The position numbers and the translations under genes were made by a program. From an uncultured Dechloromonas sp. (lineage in GTDB: Bacteria > Pseudomonadota > Gammaproteobacteria > Burkholderiales > Rhodocyclaceae): a stretch of DNA of 11,026 bases. The notes beneath the pieces are model-generated. The model was not told the origin of the DNA and did no database searches. It saw only the letters and a list, made by a program, of their open reading frames with translations. Shown here piece after piece: positions 1 through 5,836 of the stretch. Every line of letters starts with the position of its first letter. Position 1 is the stretch's first letter. The stretch covers positions 1 through 11,026 of the forward strand of contig CAMKYP010000091.1 in NCBI GenBank assembly GCA_946477505.1, written 5' to 3'.

Positions 1-573
1 CGGTAGATTCATGCCGTCCGGCACCGCCGATTGGTCAGCCTGTTCTGCCTGCGCCAGCAAGGATTCGACTTCTGCCTTGAGCTGGATTTCCAGCTGTTCA
101 ATGTGGCCGTGTGACAGGGCGCTGTGGCGGGAGGCATTCGCCTTGACCTTGGTGCCGTCCAGGCTGATGGTGCCCAGCTTCAGGAGCTTCATTTCCCGCG
201 CCATCTCAAGCACTTGCACGAATAGGCCGGCTAACTCGTCGAGAAAGCGTCGGCGAAAGGTCGCCAGCGTGTCATGGTCAGGGTGCGTACCGGCCGCAAT
301 GAAGCGAAAGGCCACCGAATCATAGGTCGCCCGCTCAATCTTCCGGCTTGAGAACACCCCGTTGGCGTAGCCATAAACCAGCAACGCCAACAACACGGAG
401 GGGTGATACGCCGCACTGCCCCGACCCGCGTAGGCTTTCTCCAACGCACTGACATCGAGCCCATCAACCACCTCAACAATAAACCGCGCAAGGTGGTCTT
501 CCGGCAGCCATTCATCGACTGAGGGAGGAAGCAGGTAGCCGGTCTGGCGGTCAACGGGATGGAAGCGACTCAT
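1..573 (-). CDS. IS1182-family transposase, N-terminal part (runs off left edge)
   Basis: This frame is open without a stop from an ATG at 573 to the window edge, giving 191 residues. It would catalyse cut-and-paste movement of its own insertion sequence. It starts MSRFHPVDRQTGYLLPPSVD, the usual opening of IS1182-group DDE transposases. An N-terminal DUF772-type DNA-binding region follows at about residues 30-110, with the segments AYHPSVLLALLVYGYANGVF and HPDHDTLATFRRRF. The motif ISLDGTKVKANAS at about residues 136-148 carries the first catalytic aspartate, D139. The visible part is roughly 40% of a typical 450-500 residue member. The remaining acidic residues lie outside the window, so I cannot say whether the element is intact. 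No good Shine-Dalgarno sequence precedes the ATG, which is common for transposases. The gene points away from the pilus cluster. Confidence 0.92.
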   Translation of the reverse strand, partial: MSRFHPVDRQTGYLLPPSVDEWLPEDHLARFIVEVVDGLDVSALEKAYAGRGSAAYHPSVLLALLVYGYANGVFSSRKIERATYDSVAFRFIAAGTHPDHDTLATFRRRFLDELAGLFVQVLEMAREMKLLKLGTISLDGTKVKANASRHSALSHGHIEQLEIQLKAEVESLLAQAEQADQSAVPDGMNLP

Positions 574-611
574 TTCTCAAGAAGAATTCAGTGGGCAAGC
601 GAACATTATCC
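1..611 (-). mobile_element. IS1182-family insertion sequence, transposase-start end
   Basis: The transposase frame begins 38 bases inside this boundary. The element's outer end is placed at about 611 because the pilus-segment reading frame on its right loses its family character there and meets a TAA inside the sequence GGATAATGTTCGC (minus strand, 611-599). This boundary is inferred. The other inverted repeat lies outside the window, so neither the terminal repeat nor a target duplication can be confirmed. The element appears to have landed in, and cut off, the 3' end of the alternative pilus-tip segment. Confidence 0.55.
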
Positions 612-613
612 TA

Positions 614-621
614 TTGGCAAT
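614..621 (-). repeat. Possible sfx core TTGCCAAT at IS junction
   Basis: The minus strand here reads TTGCCAAT, identical to the first eight bases of the sfx-like site at 1593-1611. The right arm that should follow is absent and is replaced by the inferred IS end (611 leftward). An eight-base match within a kilobase can occur by chance, so this is a weak call that draws support only from its location at the end of the silent segment. Confidence 0.28.
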
Positions 622-938
622 GCGTTAGTCCGACAGGCTGCTAGACCAGATCCACAACACGCACCAGGACTCAATGACACAGTATGCGTTCCAGGCCCAA
701 CCTGGGCCATGCAAACTTGCATAGCACCAACTGACCATCCGCCAGATGAAACCGGGTTCGTTGAACCTACCTGTCCTGGGCAATATGCACCATCAATGTA
801 AAGCGCACCCCACACTGAGCCCCCCGCTTGGCCGACTGTGCCTGTTATCAGAATATTTCGAGTTTCACTTGTATAGAAACTTGTACTCCAGGTTCCCGTA
901 CCGCGTAGGAGCGGCCGGCTTGAGGACGACGGAGCCTT

Positions 939-951
939 CCACACCCCGGAT
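939..951 (-). repeat. sfx-like right arm at start of silent tip segment
   Basis: On the minus strand this reads ATCCGGGGTGTGG. It shares the pattern ATCCGGGnnnTGG with the site at 1593-1611 in the same orientation and reading frame. The R64 sfx consensus right arm is TCCGGTnnnTGG. The adjoining seven-base core (GTGCCAA in R64) is not conserved here; the bases are GGATC-like. It is therefore either a diverged, probably inactive site, or one altered by an earlier recombination. Confidence 0.42.
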
Positions 952-1047
952 GATCCATGATGCACTGCACGGGTGCAAAGCTTATCACCGGGGAGAAATT
1001 GAGGAAACCGAGGCGCGGCGCTGTGGCGAGGTTGTGACACGCCCCGA

Positions 1048-1291
1048 ATGAAACAGGCTGATTTAGCCTGCCCCTGATGATGTCCGCCAGGCTCGCGAGA
1101 AGGCTGCTCTGACGCAAGCGCAAGCGGCCGAGCTGGTATCTACTGCCAAGACCACCCCGTACAAGACATGGGCCGGTTACGAGACACCGGAGGGGCAGCG
1201 AAATCACCGGGCTATCCCGTTATCCACTTGGGAGTTGTTCCTGCTCCTGATCAACCAGCATCCCTCCCTCAAGTTGAGCAAGAAACGATAG
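1048..1291 (+). pseudogene. Small XRE-type helix-turn-helix regulator with apparent +1 frameshift
   Basis: From 1076 to the TAG at 1289 the plus strand encodes DDVRQAREKAALTQAQAAEL followed by a segment with T-W-A-G-Y-E-T-P-E-G and a C-terminus reading W-E-L-F-L-L-L-I-N-Q-H-P. This is the pattern of short HTH proteins found on plasmids and prophages: an HTH at about residues 12-40, then the conserved tryptophan/glutamate and WELFLLL motifs. This frame has no start codon, because a TAG at 1064 closes it. In the neighbouring frame an ATG at 1048 gives M-K-Q-A-D-L-A-C-P and then stops at TGA (1075). Skipping one base at CCC-TGA joins the two frames into a sensible protein of about 80 residues. 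That is consistent with a one-base insertion, a sequencing error or, less likely, a +1 shift at CCC-TGA. The gene lies opposite to the pilus genes, between the two tip segments. Confidence 0.68.
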
Positions 1292-1299
1292 TCGGCGAG

Positions 1300-1335
1300 A
1301 AACTATGTGATCAGCGTTATGGGATTACATAGTTT
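1300..1335. repeat. 13-bp imperfect inverted repeat in the 1292-1409 intergenic gap
   Basis: AAACTATGTGATC (1300-1312) and GATTACATAGTTT (1323-1335) pair over 13 positions with one mismatch (G opposite T, a wobble pair in RNA), separated by 10 bases. Nine outer bases match perfectly. It starts 9 bp after the HTH stop codon. There is no T-tract on either side, so it does not look like an intrinsic terminator. A regulator operator or a recombinase binding site are possible roles. The rest of 1292-1409 holds nothing else I can name. Confidence 0.5.
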
Positions 1336-1409
1336 GCAAAACCTGCTGCGGCAAGGCGTAGAAAAGCACTTATGTAGGATTGAGGTATTATAAGGTTTCG
1401 GCAAGAGCG

Positions 1410-2141
1410 TCATGGCGCCTGGCATATTGTCATGGACTTTGGGCCATACGACGGTACACTGGCCCACACAGCGAGGGTGTCATAATTAGGGGTGGTGACA
1501 TAAAGACCCGATACATACGTCCATCCTGGCGGGCAGGAGAGCGCGGCGATGGTATACCCGCTTGGAATTGTCCCGCCGCCGGACGTTTTTTTCCAGATCC
1601 CGGATTGGCAAGAAAGTGTTAAGCCAGCGCTATTTGATGCGATTGTGCCGCTTGGCAGGGCAGCAGCCAGCACAAGGCGATCACCCACAGCATATGAAGT
1701 TGTTTTGTAAATGACATTGCAGGCATCGCCTTCATTTGCATATACGCGGGAGGGAAGCCATACGCCGGTTGCAGCATTACACGTGAGCAACATGATGCGA
1801 TCAGGGGTAATCGCGGTGCCCTCGGCAGCACTCTGGTTAGGTGCGGTACCCGAAGTGGTTTGGGTGCACGTATCCCCAATATTCTTTACGGGAAGGCTTT
1901 GCGTTGCCTGAACGATGACAGTGGGAGCTTGAGTGTTTGCAGAACGGACAGCTTGCGCTCCCGTGGGATTAGACGGGAGGTTTTGGCGCTGGACACCGCT
2001 GGCGTTTGTGAGATTGATTTGACCACTCGTTTGGCCAGTCGCCCACCATTTGAAATCCGGCCCTGCATGTGCAGCGAGTGGCGCTGCTGCAATAGTCAGC
2101 GTCGAGATGATTGATGCGACGAGCTGTCGGAAGTTGTACAT
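1410..2141 (-). CDS. Secreted PilV-like putative pilus tip protein with embedded sfx-like site
   Basis: This 243-residue protein begins with a Sec signal peptide (h-region about 9-22, likely cleavage after A-H-A, residue 26), not with a prepilin leader as in R64 PilV. Mature residues 27-85 are Gly/Asn/Thr/Gln-rich. Two related units follow: G-D-T-C at 89-92 ending L-L-T-C-x4-G-V-W (121-128), and G-D-A-C (138-141) ending L-S-C-Q-S-G-I-W (177-183). After the Q-S-G-I-W junction comes a 60-residue C-terminal segment with C203 and C240, giving three likely disulfide pairs. The C-x-S-G-x-W junction is the hallmark of the point where shufflon PilV proteins switch C-termini, and the DNA here matches the sfx site. 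The gene is last in the minus-strand cluster, 60 bp after the PilP-like gene. By analogy it would be a minor tip protein that sets the binding target. Its ribosome site is weak. It could instead be a general pilus-associated adhesin. Confidence 0.72.
   Translation of the reverse strand: MYNFRQLVASIISTLTIAAAPLAAHAGPDFKWWATGQTSGQINLTNASGVQRQNLPSNPTGAQAVRSANTQAPTVIVQATQSLPVKNIGDTCTQTTSGTAPNQSAAEGTAITPDRIMLLTCNAATGVWLPSRVYANEGDACNVIYKTTSYAVGDRLVLAAALPSGTIASNSAGLTLSCQSGIWKKTSGGGTIPSGYTIAALSCPPGWTYVSGLYVTTPNYDTLAVWASVPSYGPKSMTICQAP
1593..1611 (-). repeat. sfx-like shufflon recombination site in tip gene
   Basis: The minus strand reads TTGCCAATCCGGGATCTGG. The 19-bp R64 consensus, as I recall it, is GTGCCAATCCGGTnnnTGG. 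Fourteen of the 16 specified positions match; the differences are the first base of the core and the T after CCGG. Its reading frame also matches, encoding C-Q-S-G-I-W at residues 178-183 of the tip protein, exactly where constant and variable parts of PilV meet in known shufflons. Confidence 0.62.
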
Positions 2142-2201
2142 AATGAGGTATCTCAGTTTCTGCCGGCGTTGTCGGCGGGATTGAAGTCTTGGATGAGAAG
2201 G

Positions 2202-2786
2202 TCAGTTGAGATTCAAGGTGATGACGCGCTTCTTTTGGATCGGGTCGCCGACCGTGGCCGTCTGCTTGACTTGATCCACTGCCACCAGAAGCGGCGCAAC
2301 GAGCTTTGATGGGTTATTTGCGTCTTCCCCAATACCCGGATAAGCAACGCTCTCGATTGGCCCATTGAGCGCGATAAAACGCCCGTTGATCATTGCGCCG
2401 TTGTGCATGAGCGCATTCAACTGAAGATGTTTGTCTTTGCCGGCCGCAAGCTGTTCGAAGTAGTCGATATTTACCTCGCTATCGGCTTTGTCGCTGGTCG
2501 CGCTGGCGTGAGCTGACTTTTCGAAGATCTGGTTTGCGCTGATTTCCTGGGCGGCCGTCAAAGGAGGTACTGGCGGATTGGCTTGCGTTTCGCGAATGAT
2601 GTGGATAGCGCCGGCTTTGGGTTGCGTTGCAGGGGCCGGAGGATCGCGCTGCAGGATCTGCGTTTGCGGAAGGGCAAGGGCATATCGCTTGAGCCAATCC
2701 CCTCCAAAGTGGATCGCTGCGCCGCAAGCTATGAAAATCAGCATGGCGACGGCTTCTGGGGACAGGGTTTTCAGTTTGGTAGGCAT
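2202..2786 (-). CDS. PilP-like bitopic inner-membrane pilus assembly protein
   Basis: This protein has 194 residues. A short cytoplasmic tail (1-12) is followed by one membrane segment at about 13-29 (AVAMLIFIACGAAIHFGG). A proline/alanine-rich periplasmic linker lies at about 38-80, followed by a charged spacer. A compact C-terminal domain at about 115-194 is beta-rich and contains NALMHNGAMINGRF and V-G-D-P-I. This layout, with a flexible Pro-rich linker and a small beta domain ending near V-G-D, matches PilP/GspC-type proteins, which connect the inner-membrane complex to the secretin's N-domains. The GGAG ribosome site sits 7 bp before the ATG, and the gap to the upstream PilO-like gene is 14 bp, so the two are probably co-transcribed. 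I recognise the architecture rather than a precise family, and a similar plasmid pilus protein of unknown family is possible. Confidence 0.6.
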   Translation of the reverse strand: MPTKLKTLSPEAVAMLIFIACGAAIHFGGDWLKRYALALPQTQILQRDPPAPATQPKAGAIHIIRETQANPPVPPLTAAQEISANQIFEKSAHASATSDKADSEVNIDYFEQLAAGKDKHLQLNALMHNGAMINGRFIALNGPIESVAYPGIGEDANNPSKLVAPLLVAVDQVKQTATVGDPIQKKRVITLNLN

Positions 2787-2800
2787 GGGGAAGCTCCGTC

Positions 2801-3334
2801 TTATTTGGCGTCGGTGCGAGCGAGCAGCGCAAAATTTTCGAGGTAGAGGGTCGCGGTGCCTTTTTCGTTTTCAAGGCGAGCCCTGCTGAATCGGATATCC
2901 GGCCGACTTTGCAGTTCTTTGAGCGCCTGCCAGGCGCCTGCATAGTCGCTGGCCGTTAGCACGAGATTTGCGCCCTGGTTCCCAAGGGGATAGCGCATGA
3001 TGCCGGTCGGTTTGCCGTTGTAGGTAACGGGGGTCGGATCTGCGATGACGATACCGGTCTCATTGAGACGCAGGTTGTACTGCATTGCGTTGATGCGCTG
3101 GATGATTCTGTATTGGTCGATGAGATCTTCCACGACGGGCATGGTGGCTTGCCACTTATCTTTAAGCGGCTGCATGGCTGCTTGCTGGTTGTTCCATTCT
3201 TCACGGGCCTGGATCAACGTCGTCTGTTGGTCGATACGCTGCTTCATGTCGACGTGGAACTGATGGGCGCTATGAATGGTGAGTGCCGATAGCGCGAGCG
3301 CCACAAGGTGAGGCATTTTGGTTTGAATAGACAT
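2801..3334 (-). CDS. PilO-like inner-membrane pilus alignment protein
   Basis: This protein has 177 residues. A single N-terminal membrane segment (about 8-25) is followed by a polar helix likely to form a coiled coil (about 30-85, with Q, E, K and L spacing) and a C-terminal alpha/beta domain (about 90-177) with strand motifs ANLVLTA and TATLYLENFAL around a helix (GAWQALKELQSRP). This order is that of PilO/GspM proteins, whose ferredoxin-like periplasmic domains dimerise with PilN and bind PilP. The start chosen is the ATG at 3334, with GAGG 8 bp upstream and 10 bp after the preceding stop. A longer frame reaching 3451 overlaps the preceding gene and lacks a ribosome site. This is not R64 PilO, which is a different protein. 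Confidence 0.65.
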   Translation of the reverse strand: MSIQTKMPHLVALALSALTIHSAHQFHVDMKQRIDQQTTLIQAREEWNNQQAAMQPLKDKWQATMPVVEDLIDQYRIIQRINAMQYNLRLNETGIVIADPTPVTYNGKPTGIMRYPLGNQGANLVLTASDYAGAWQALKELQSRPDIRFSRARLENEKGTATLYLENFALLARTDAK

Positions 3335-3344
3335 GGTGGTCGCC

Positions 3345-4541
3345 TCAGTCAATGTCAATCGTGATCCGTAGTTGTGCTTCGGAGATAGTTGTAATGCCTT
3401 GCTGCCGAACGGTGAGTTGCATACCGCTTGCGTTATGCAGTGCATCAACAATGCCGTGTGCTTGCTCAGTAGGGGTGCGCCCAGCGGTACTCGGTGTAAT
3501 GATGGTCATGCTGATTGATGGGATATCCACAGCCGCTACCGGTGAAGCATCACCAGCTGCCTGAGTCTTGAGGCTGATAGACTGCACTCGCCACTCAGGG
3601 TGGGCGGCGATGATGGAGAACAAGGTTTTAGCTTGCGCATATCGCTTGTCCACCAGATCGGTATTGTTGCCGCGCTCCCAATCCGCTCGCGTCTGAAGGA
3701 TCTCGATGGGCGCCGAAAGCGTGTCGGCATTGCTCATGGTAAGTTGGTCGTAGGTCTGTCGTTTCTGGACAAACGCCGATACATCGAGAGCGCCTACAGC
3801 CAAAGATCCCACTACAACAGCGGCAGTCGCAATGGCCGGAATCTTGGGATTTGGCGGCGTTGTGCGGCCATCACACATCACCGGGGGAAACTTGTACTCG
3901 TAGATCTCAGGGCCGACAAGATCGAGGTCGTAACCAGGCAAGTCAAGCTGGGATAGGGGAGCCGTCCATACAACTTTTGCGCCGGGGAATTCCGCCAGCA
4001 CACTGTCCAGTTGCTGGCGTACGTCCATTGCGTAACGCACATGAGAGGCCGGCTTGATCATGGATTCGATCGTTTTGATCAACAGGCCGTGGTGAAAGAT
4101 GTAGATGTCGAAATAGGTCTGCTCTGATGCTTCGTAACCGTTGCAGATCACAACGCTTTTGCGACGCCGATAGCGTTGTGCTAGTTTGCATATGGCGTCA
4201 ACGGCCAGGACGAAGCGAATGCCACGTGCCTTGTCGAGGGTTTCAATTTGCTGAGCCAGCAGAGGATGAATGCTGCTATTGAGCGCTACAGCTTTCTGTT
4301 GGAGCGCCTTGAGCGAGAAATCGGCCCGATGATTGAGCCGCTTCGGCTGCGGGATGAAGGTATTGGTGATTTCGTGCGGCGGTTCATCGACTGCCATTAC
4401 GACTAACTGTCCCAACACGATTCCGATGGTGTTGTCCGGTAATTGCCCGGCAATGTCGGCCGGTTCCCCGAGGTAGGCGATATGCCCTCGCGTGGTATCG
4501 GATTCGGCGCGTCGCCCGAAGAAGCGTGATAGGTTCAGCAT
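3345..4541 (-). CDS. PilM+PilN-like fused pilus alignment protein
   Basis: This protein has 398 residues. Residues 1-232 have no signal peptide and look cytoplasmic, with alternating strands and helices (for example IGIVLGQLVVMAVDE, FVLAVDAICKLAQRY and YFDIYIFHHGLLIKTIES). One membrane segment (about 234-257) leads to a periplasmic domain with a polar helix (260-310) and an alpha/beta fold ending in a strand (QLRITIDID). Two separate proteins would normally make this: cytoplasmic PilM and bitopic PilN. GspL/BfpC-type and IncI PilO proteins fuse such halves, and I place it with them by layout. I do not see a clear actin-like nucleotide motif. The ATG at 4541 is chosen because GGAGAG lies just upstream; the frame continues to 4715 but that stretch crosses terminators and a promoter. 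It is the first gene of the second block, followed after 10 bp by the PilO-like gene. Confidence 0.62.
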   Translation of the reverse strand: MLNLSRFFGRRAESDTTRGHIAYLGEPADIAGQLPDNTIGIVLGQLVVMAVDEPPHEITNTFIPQPKRLNHRADFSLKALQQKAVALNSSIHPLLAQQIETLDKARGIRFVLAVDAICKLAQRYRRRKSVVICNGYEASEQTYFDIYIFHHGLLIKTIESMIKPASHVRYAMDVRQQLDSVLAEFPGAKVVWTAPLSQLDLPGYDLDLVGPEIYEYKFPPVMCDGRTTPPNPKIPAIATAAVVVGSLAVGALDVSAFVQKRQTYDQLTMSNADTLSAPIEILQTRADWERGNNTDLVDKRYAQAKTLFSIIAAHPEWRVQSISLKTQAAGDASPVAAVDIPSISMTIITPSTAGRTPTEQAHGIVDALHNASGMQLTVRQQGITTISEAQLRITIDID

Positions 4542-4607
4542 GCGTGACTCTCCATTGCATTGTATGTTGCCGTTCATTTTACCTATGCGTGGTGGATTTG
4601 AAAAATA

Positions 4608-4636
4608 AGTATTGTCGTTTTCACTGCTTTGGGCAA
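4608..4636 (-). promoter_or_regulatory. Candidate sigma-70 promoter for the alignment block
   Basis: On the minus strand TTGCCC (4636-4631) and AATACT (4613-4608) are separated by exactly 17 bp, matching four of six bases at each box. They lie about 70 bp upstream of the ATG at 4541 and downstream of two terminators, where a promoter is needed. The palindrome at 4639-4653 abuts the -35 box. Confidence 0.35.
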
Positions 4637-4638
4637 AA

Positions 4639-4653
4639 TTTTTGTGACAAAAA
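4639..4653. promoter_or_regulatory. Palindrome TTTTTGTGACAAAAA, possible operator
   Basis: Seven bases on each side mirror around a central G. It sits two bases upstream of the candidate -35 box on the minus strand. A 14-base copy recurs at 7785-7798, just before the ATPase gene. The spacing suits an activator or repressor site, but no known regulator is recognised. Confidence 0.4.
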
Positions 4654-4662
4654 GGCTCGAAG

Positions 4663-4685
4663 AAAAACGCCCGAGAGGCCGGACG
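4663..4685 (-). terminator. Second terminator-like hairpin (minus strand)
   Basis: On the minus strand CGTCCG (4685-4680) pairs with CGGGCG (4673-4668), including one G-U pair, around a six-base loop, followed at once by five T. It is weaker than the hairpin at 4718-4741, which lies just upstream. Confidence 0.45.
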
Positions 4686-4717
4686 GAGTGTTTTGGATAG
4701 AAGCGTTGCCAGCAATG

Positions 4718-4741
4718 AAAAAAGGGCTGCGGCAGCCCTTT
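4718..4741 (-). terminator. Rho-independent terminator after the platform gene
   Basis: On the minus strand a perfect 9-bp stem, AAAGGGCTG (4741-4733) and CAGCCCTTT (4729-4721), closes a three-base loop, and six T follow (4723-4718). It begins 18 bp after the stop of the GspF-like gene, so it should end or weaken transcription from the ATPase/pilin block. Confidence 0.8.
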
Positions 4742-4759
4742 CCTCGCGCGTCGTTGCCG

Positions 4760-5824
4760 TCAGTGGCCAAGCGATTGCGTAACGCCCGCAATAGTCTTGA
4801 TGTAGAGGGCGAACGGAACAAGAATCATGGTGGCGGAAACAACGATCATGATCTGGTTGATGGTTGCAATCGCAACCGAAAGCACTTCAGAGCCAGGTTC
4901 GAAGAGGGTCTGACTGGCGAGTTGAAATTGCTTTCCGCCCTGTCCGCTGCGATCCGTCATTCGAAAGGCATTACGGATGTGAATCGGAAGTTGGTGACGT
5001 GGATCATCGCTAGATTTTCCCGGCGTGGCTGCGTTGCTGAGGCTTTGCCCTCGATCAATTTGCACAATGACGGACTGGATCGACGGCCGCAAGTGAGGCG
5101 GTAGGGTGGTCAGAGTAGTGCGGAACATGGGATCTGTGATGGCGATATCGGCGCGCATCATGATTGCTGCGTAGTTTGCCCATACGGAAAACCAAAGCCA
5201 GCGGGTAGCCCAACCGACAACCGGAACACTGTCGAGTTTTGCCAGAAGGGCCGAACGGAAATCCTCATCCTCACGCCATTTGAACAGGCCCACGAGCACC
5301 GCCACAATTAGGGCACCCAGAGCATAGTAGCCGTAATCGTTGACAAGAATTTGCGCATTTTTTGCAAAAGTGATGATGGCCGGCTCACGTGCAAACCGAA
5401 GCTTACCTACCATCGTTGGGATAACGTAGGAGATGAAGAAAATGGCGGCGCCGACGCCACCACAGGCTATCGCTATCGGCATGATCATTTTTTTGAGCAG
5501 CTTGCGAGTGTCGATTTGCTGTTGCAGGGTTTTTTCCATCCCTGCAAACACGTCGTCAAGTCGACCGCTGGTTTCGGCTATTTGAATCGGCGAGACCAAG
5601 TTGCCGGGCCAGCGCTTATGGAGATATTCGTGGAGCGGCTTGCCGCCACGGCAGTGAACGGCGCCGGCTTTCCAGAATTCGGCACGCTTGGGCTGCAAAA
5701 CGGCAATTTCGTCGAGGGCCTCGGCCGGCGAAAGCCCAGTCATAAACAGGCTGCGCAGAAAAAGGAGAGCATGTTTGAGTTCAATCAGGCTCCAGCTTTT
5801 GGGCGTTGTAGCTTCGATGTTCAT
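4760..5824 (-). CDS. GspF/PilC-type inner-membrane platform protein (PilR in R64 naming)
   Basis: This 354-residue protein is the polytopic platform that the assembly ATPase turns or pushes to extract pilins from the membrane. It has two T2SSF-type cytoplasmic domains. The first spans about residues 12-110 and contains the conserved A-E-x-S/T-G-R-L motif as A-E-T-S-G-R-L-D (83-90). The second spans about 190-305, with a diverged counterpart around F-R-M-T-D-R-S-G-Q-G-G (287-297). Membrane segments lie at about 113-139, 164-182 and 320-346. The length is typical for plasmid-type members and slightly shorter than T4aP PilC (about 400). The ATG at 5824 has GGAG 6 bp upstream and lies 12 bp after the ATPase stop, so the two are translationally close partners. 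A terminator follows. Confidence 0.9.
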   Translation of the reverse strand: MNIEATTPKSWSLIELKHALLFLRSLFMTGLSPAEALDEIAVLQPKRAEFWKAGAVHCRGGKPLHEYLHKRWPGNLVSPIQIAETSGRLDDVFAGMEKTLQQQIDTRKLLKKMIMPIAIACGGVGAAIFFISYVIPTMVGKLRFAREPAIITFAKNAQILVNDYGYYALGALIVAVLVGLFKWREDEDFRSALLAKLDSVPVVGWATRWLWFSVWANYAAIMMRADIAITDPMFRTTLTTLPPHLRPSIQSVIVQIDRGQSLSNAATPGKSSDDPRHQLPIHIRNAFRMTDRSGQGGKQFQLASQTLFEPGSEVLSVAIATINQIMIVVSATMILVPFALYIKTIAGVTQSLGH

Positions 5825-5836
5825 CTGGGGCTCCGG

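Larger units (their letters stand above)
606..956 (-). pseudogene. Silent PilV-like tip segment (alternative C-terminus), 3' end cut by IS
   Basis: This minus-strand frame has no plausible start codon or ribosome site. It opens with G-S-S-G-V-W-K (956-936), matching in frame the C-Q-S-G-I-W-K junction of the tip gene at 1410-2141. It continues for about 110 residues of serine/glycine/threonine-rich, beta-like sequence. Recognisable stretches are GTWSTSFYTSETRNILITG, GSVWGALYIDGAYCPGQ and a C-terminal region rich in cysteine. The C-P-G motif after a tyrosine recalls the C-P-P-G of the expressed tip. The frame ends R-T-N-A-L-P-I-G-stop, where the last residue and stop probably come from the adjoining IS end. 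In shufflons, unexpressed C-terminal segments sit downstream of pilV and are joined to it by Rci recombination; I infer this was such a segment. The frame extends upstream to 1040 without clear family resemblance, so I start it at the shared junction. It could instead be a remnant of a duplicated tip gene. Confidence 0.55.

Noticed and set aside
1054..1070. CAGGCT/AGCCTG hairpin at the start of the HTH gene.
   Set aside because: With the frameshift reading, it is within codons K-Q-A-D-L-A-C; six-base arms are easily accidental.
1180..1198. Another sfx-like match on the minus strand (CTGCCCCTCCGGTGTCTCG), 12 of 16 specified bases.
   Set aside because: It lies inside the conserved E-T-P-E-G codons of the HTH gene on the plus strand, misses two core bases and the final TGG, and is best explained as coding sequence.
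848..1207. Minus-strand open frame across the HTH gene and the silent segment.
   Set aside because: It shifts out of the S-G-V-W-K frame and is antisense to the HTH gene; composition is not protein-like.
1319..1393. Short plus-strand frame beginning M-G-L-H-S-L-Q-N-L-L-R-Q.
   Set aside because: Only 24 codons, no ribosome site and no family resemblance; the first codons overlap the inverted repeat.
2567..2586. AGCCAATCCG on the minus strand within the PilP-like gene, resembling an sfx core.
   Set aside because: The right arm does not continue (CGCCAG instead of CGGTnnnTGG) and it is within a proline-rich linker coding region.
4542..4715. N-terminal extension of the PilM/N-like protein from an ATG at 4715.
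   Set aside because: It would translate across a terminator-like hairpin and the candidate promoter; the ATG at 4541 has a proper ribosome site and gives a natural N-terminus.
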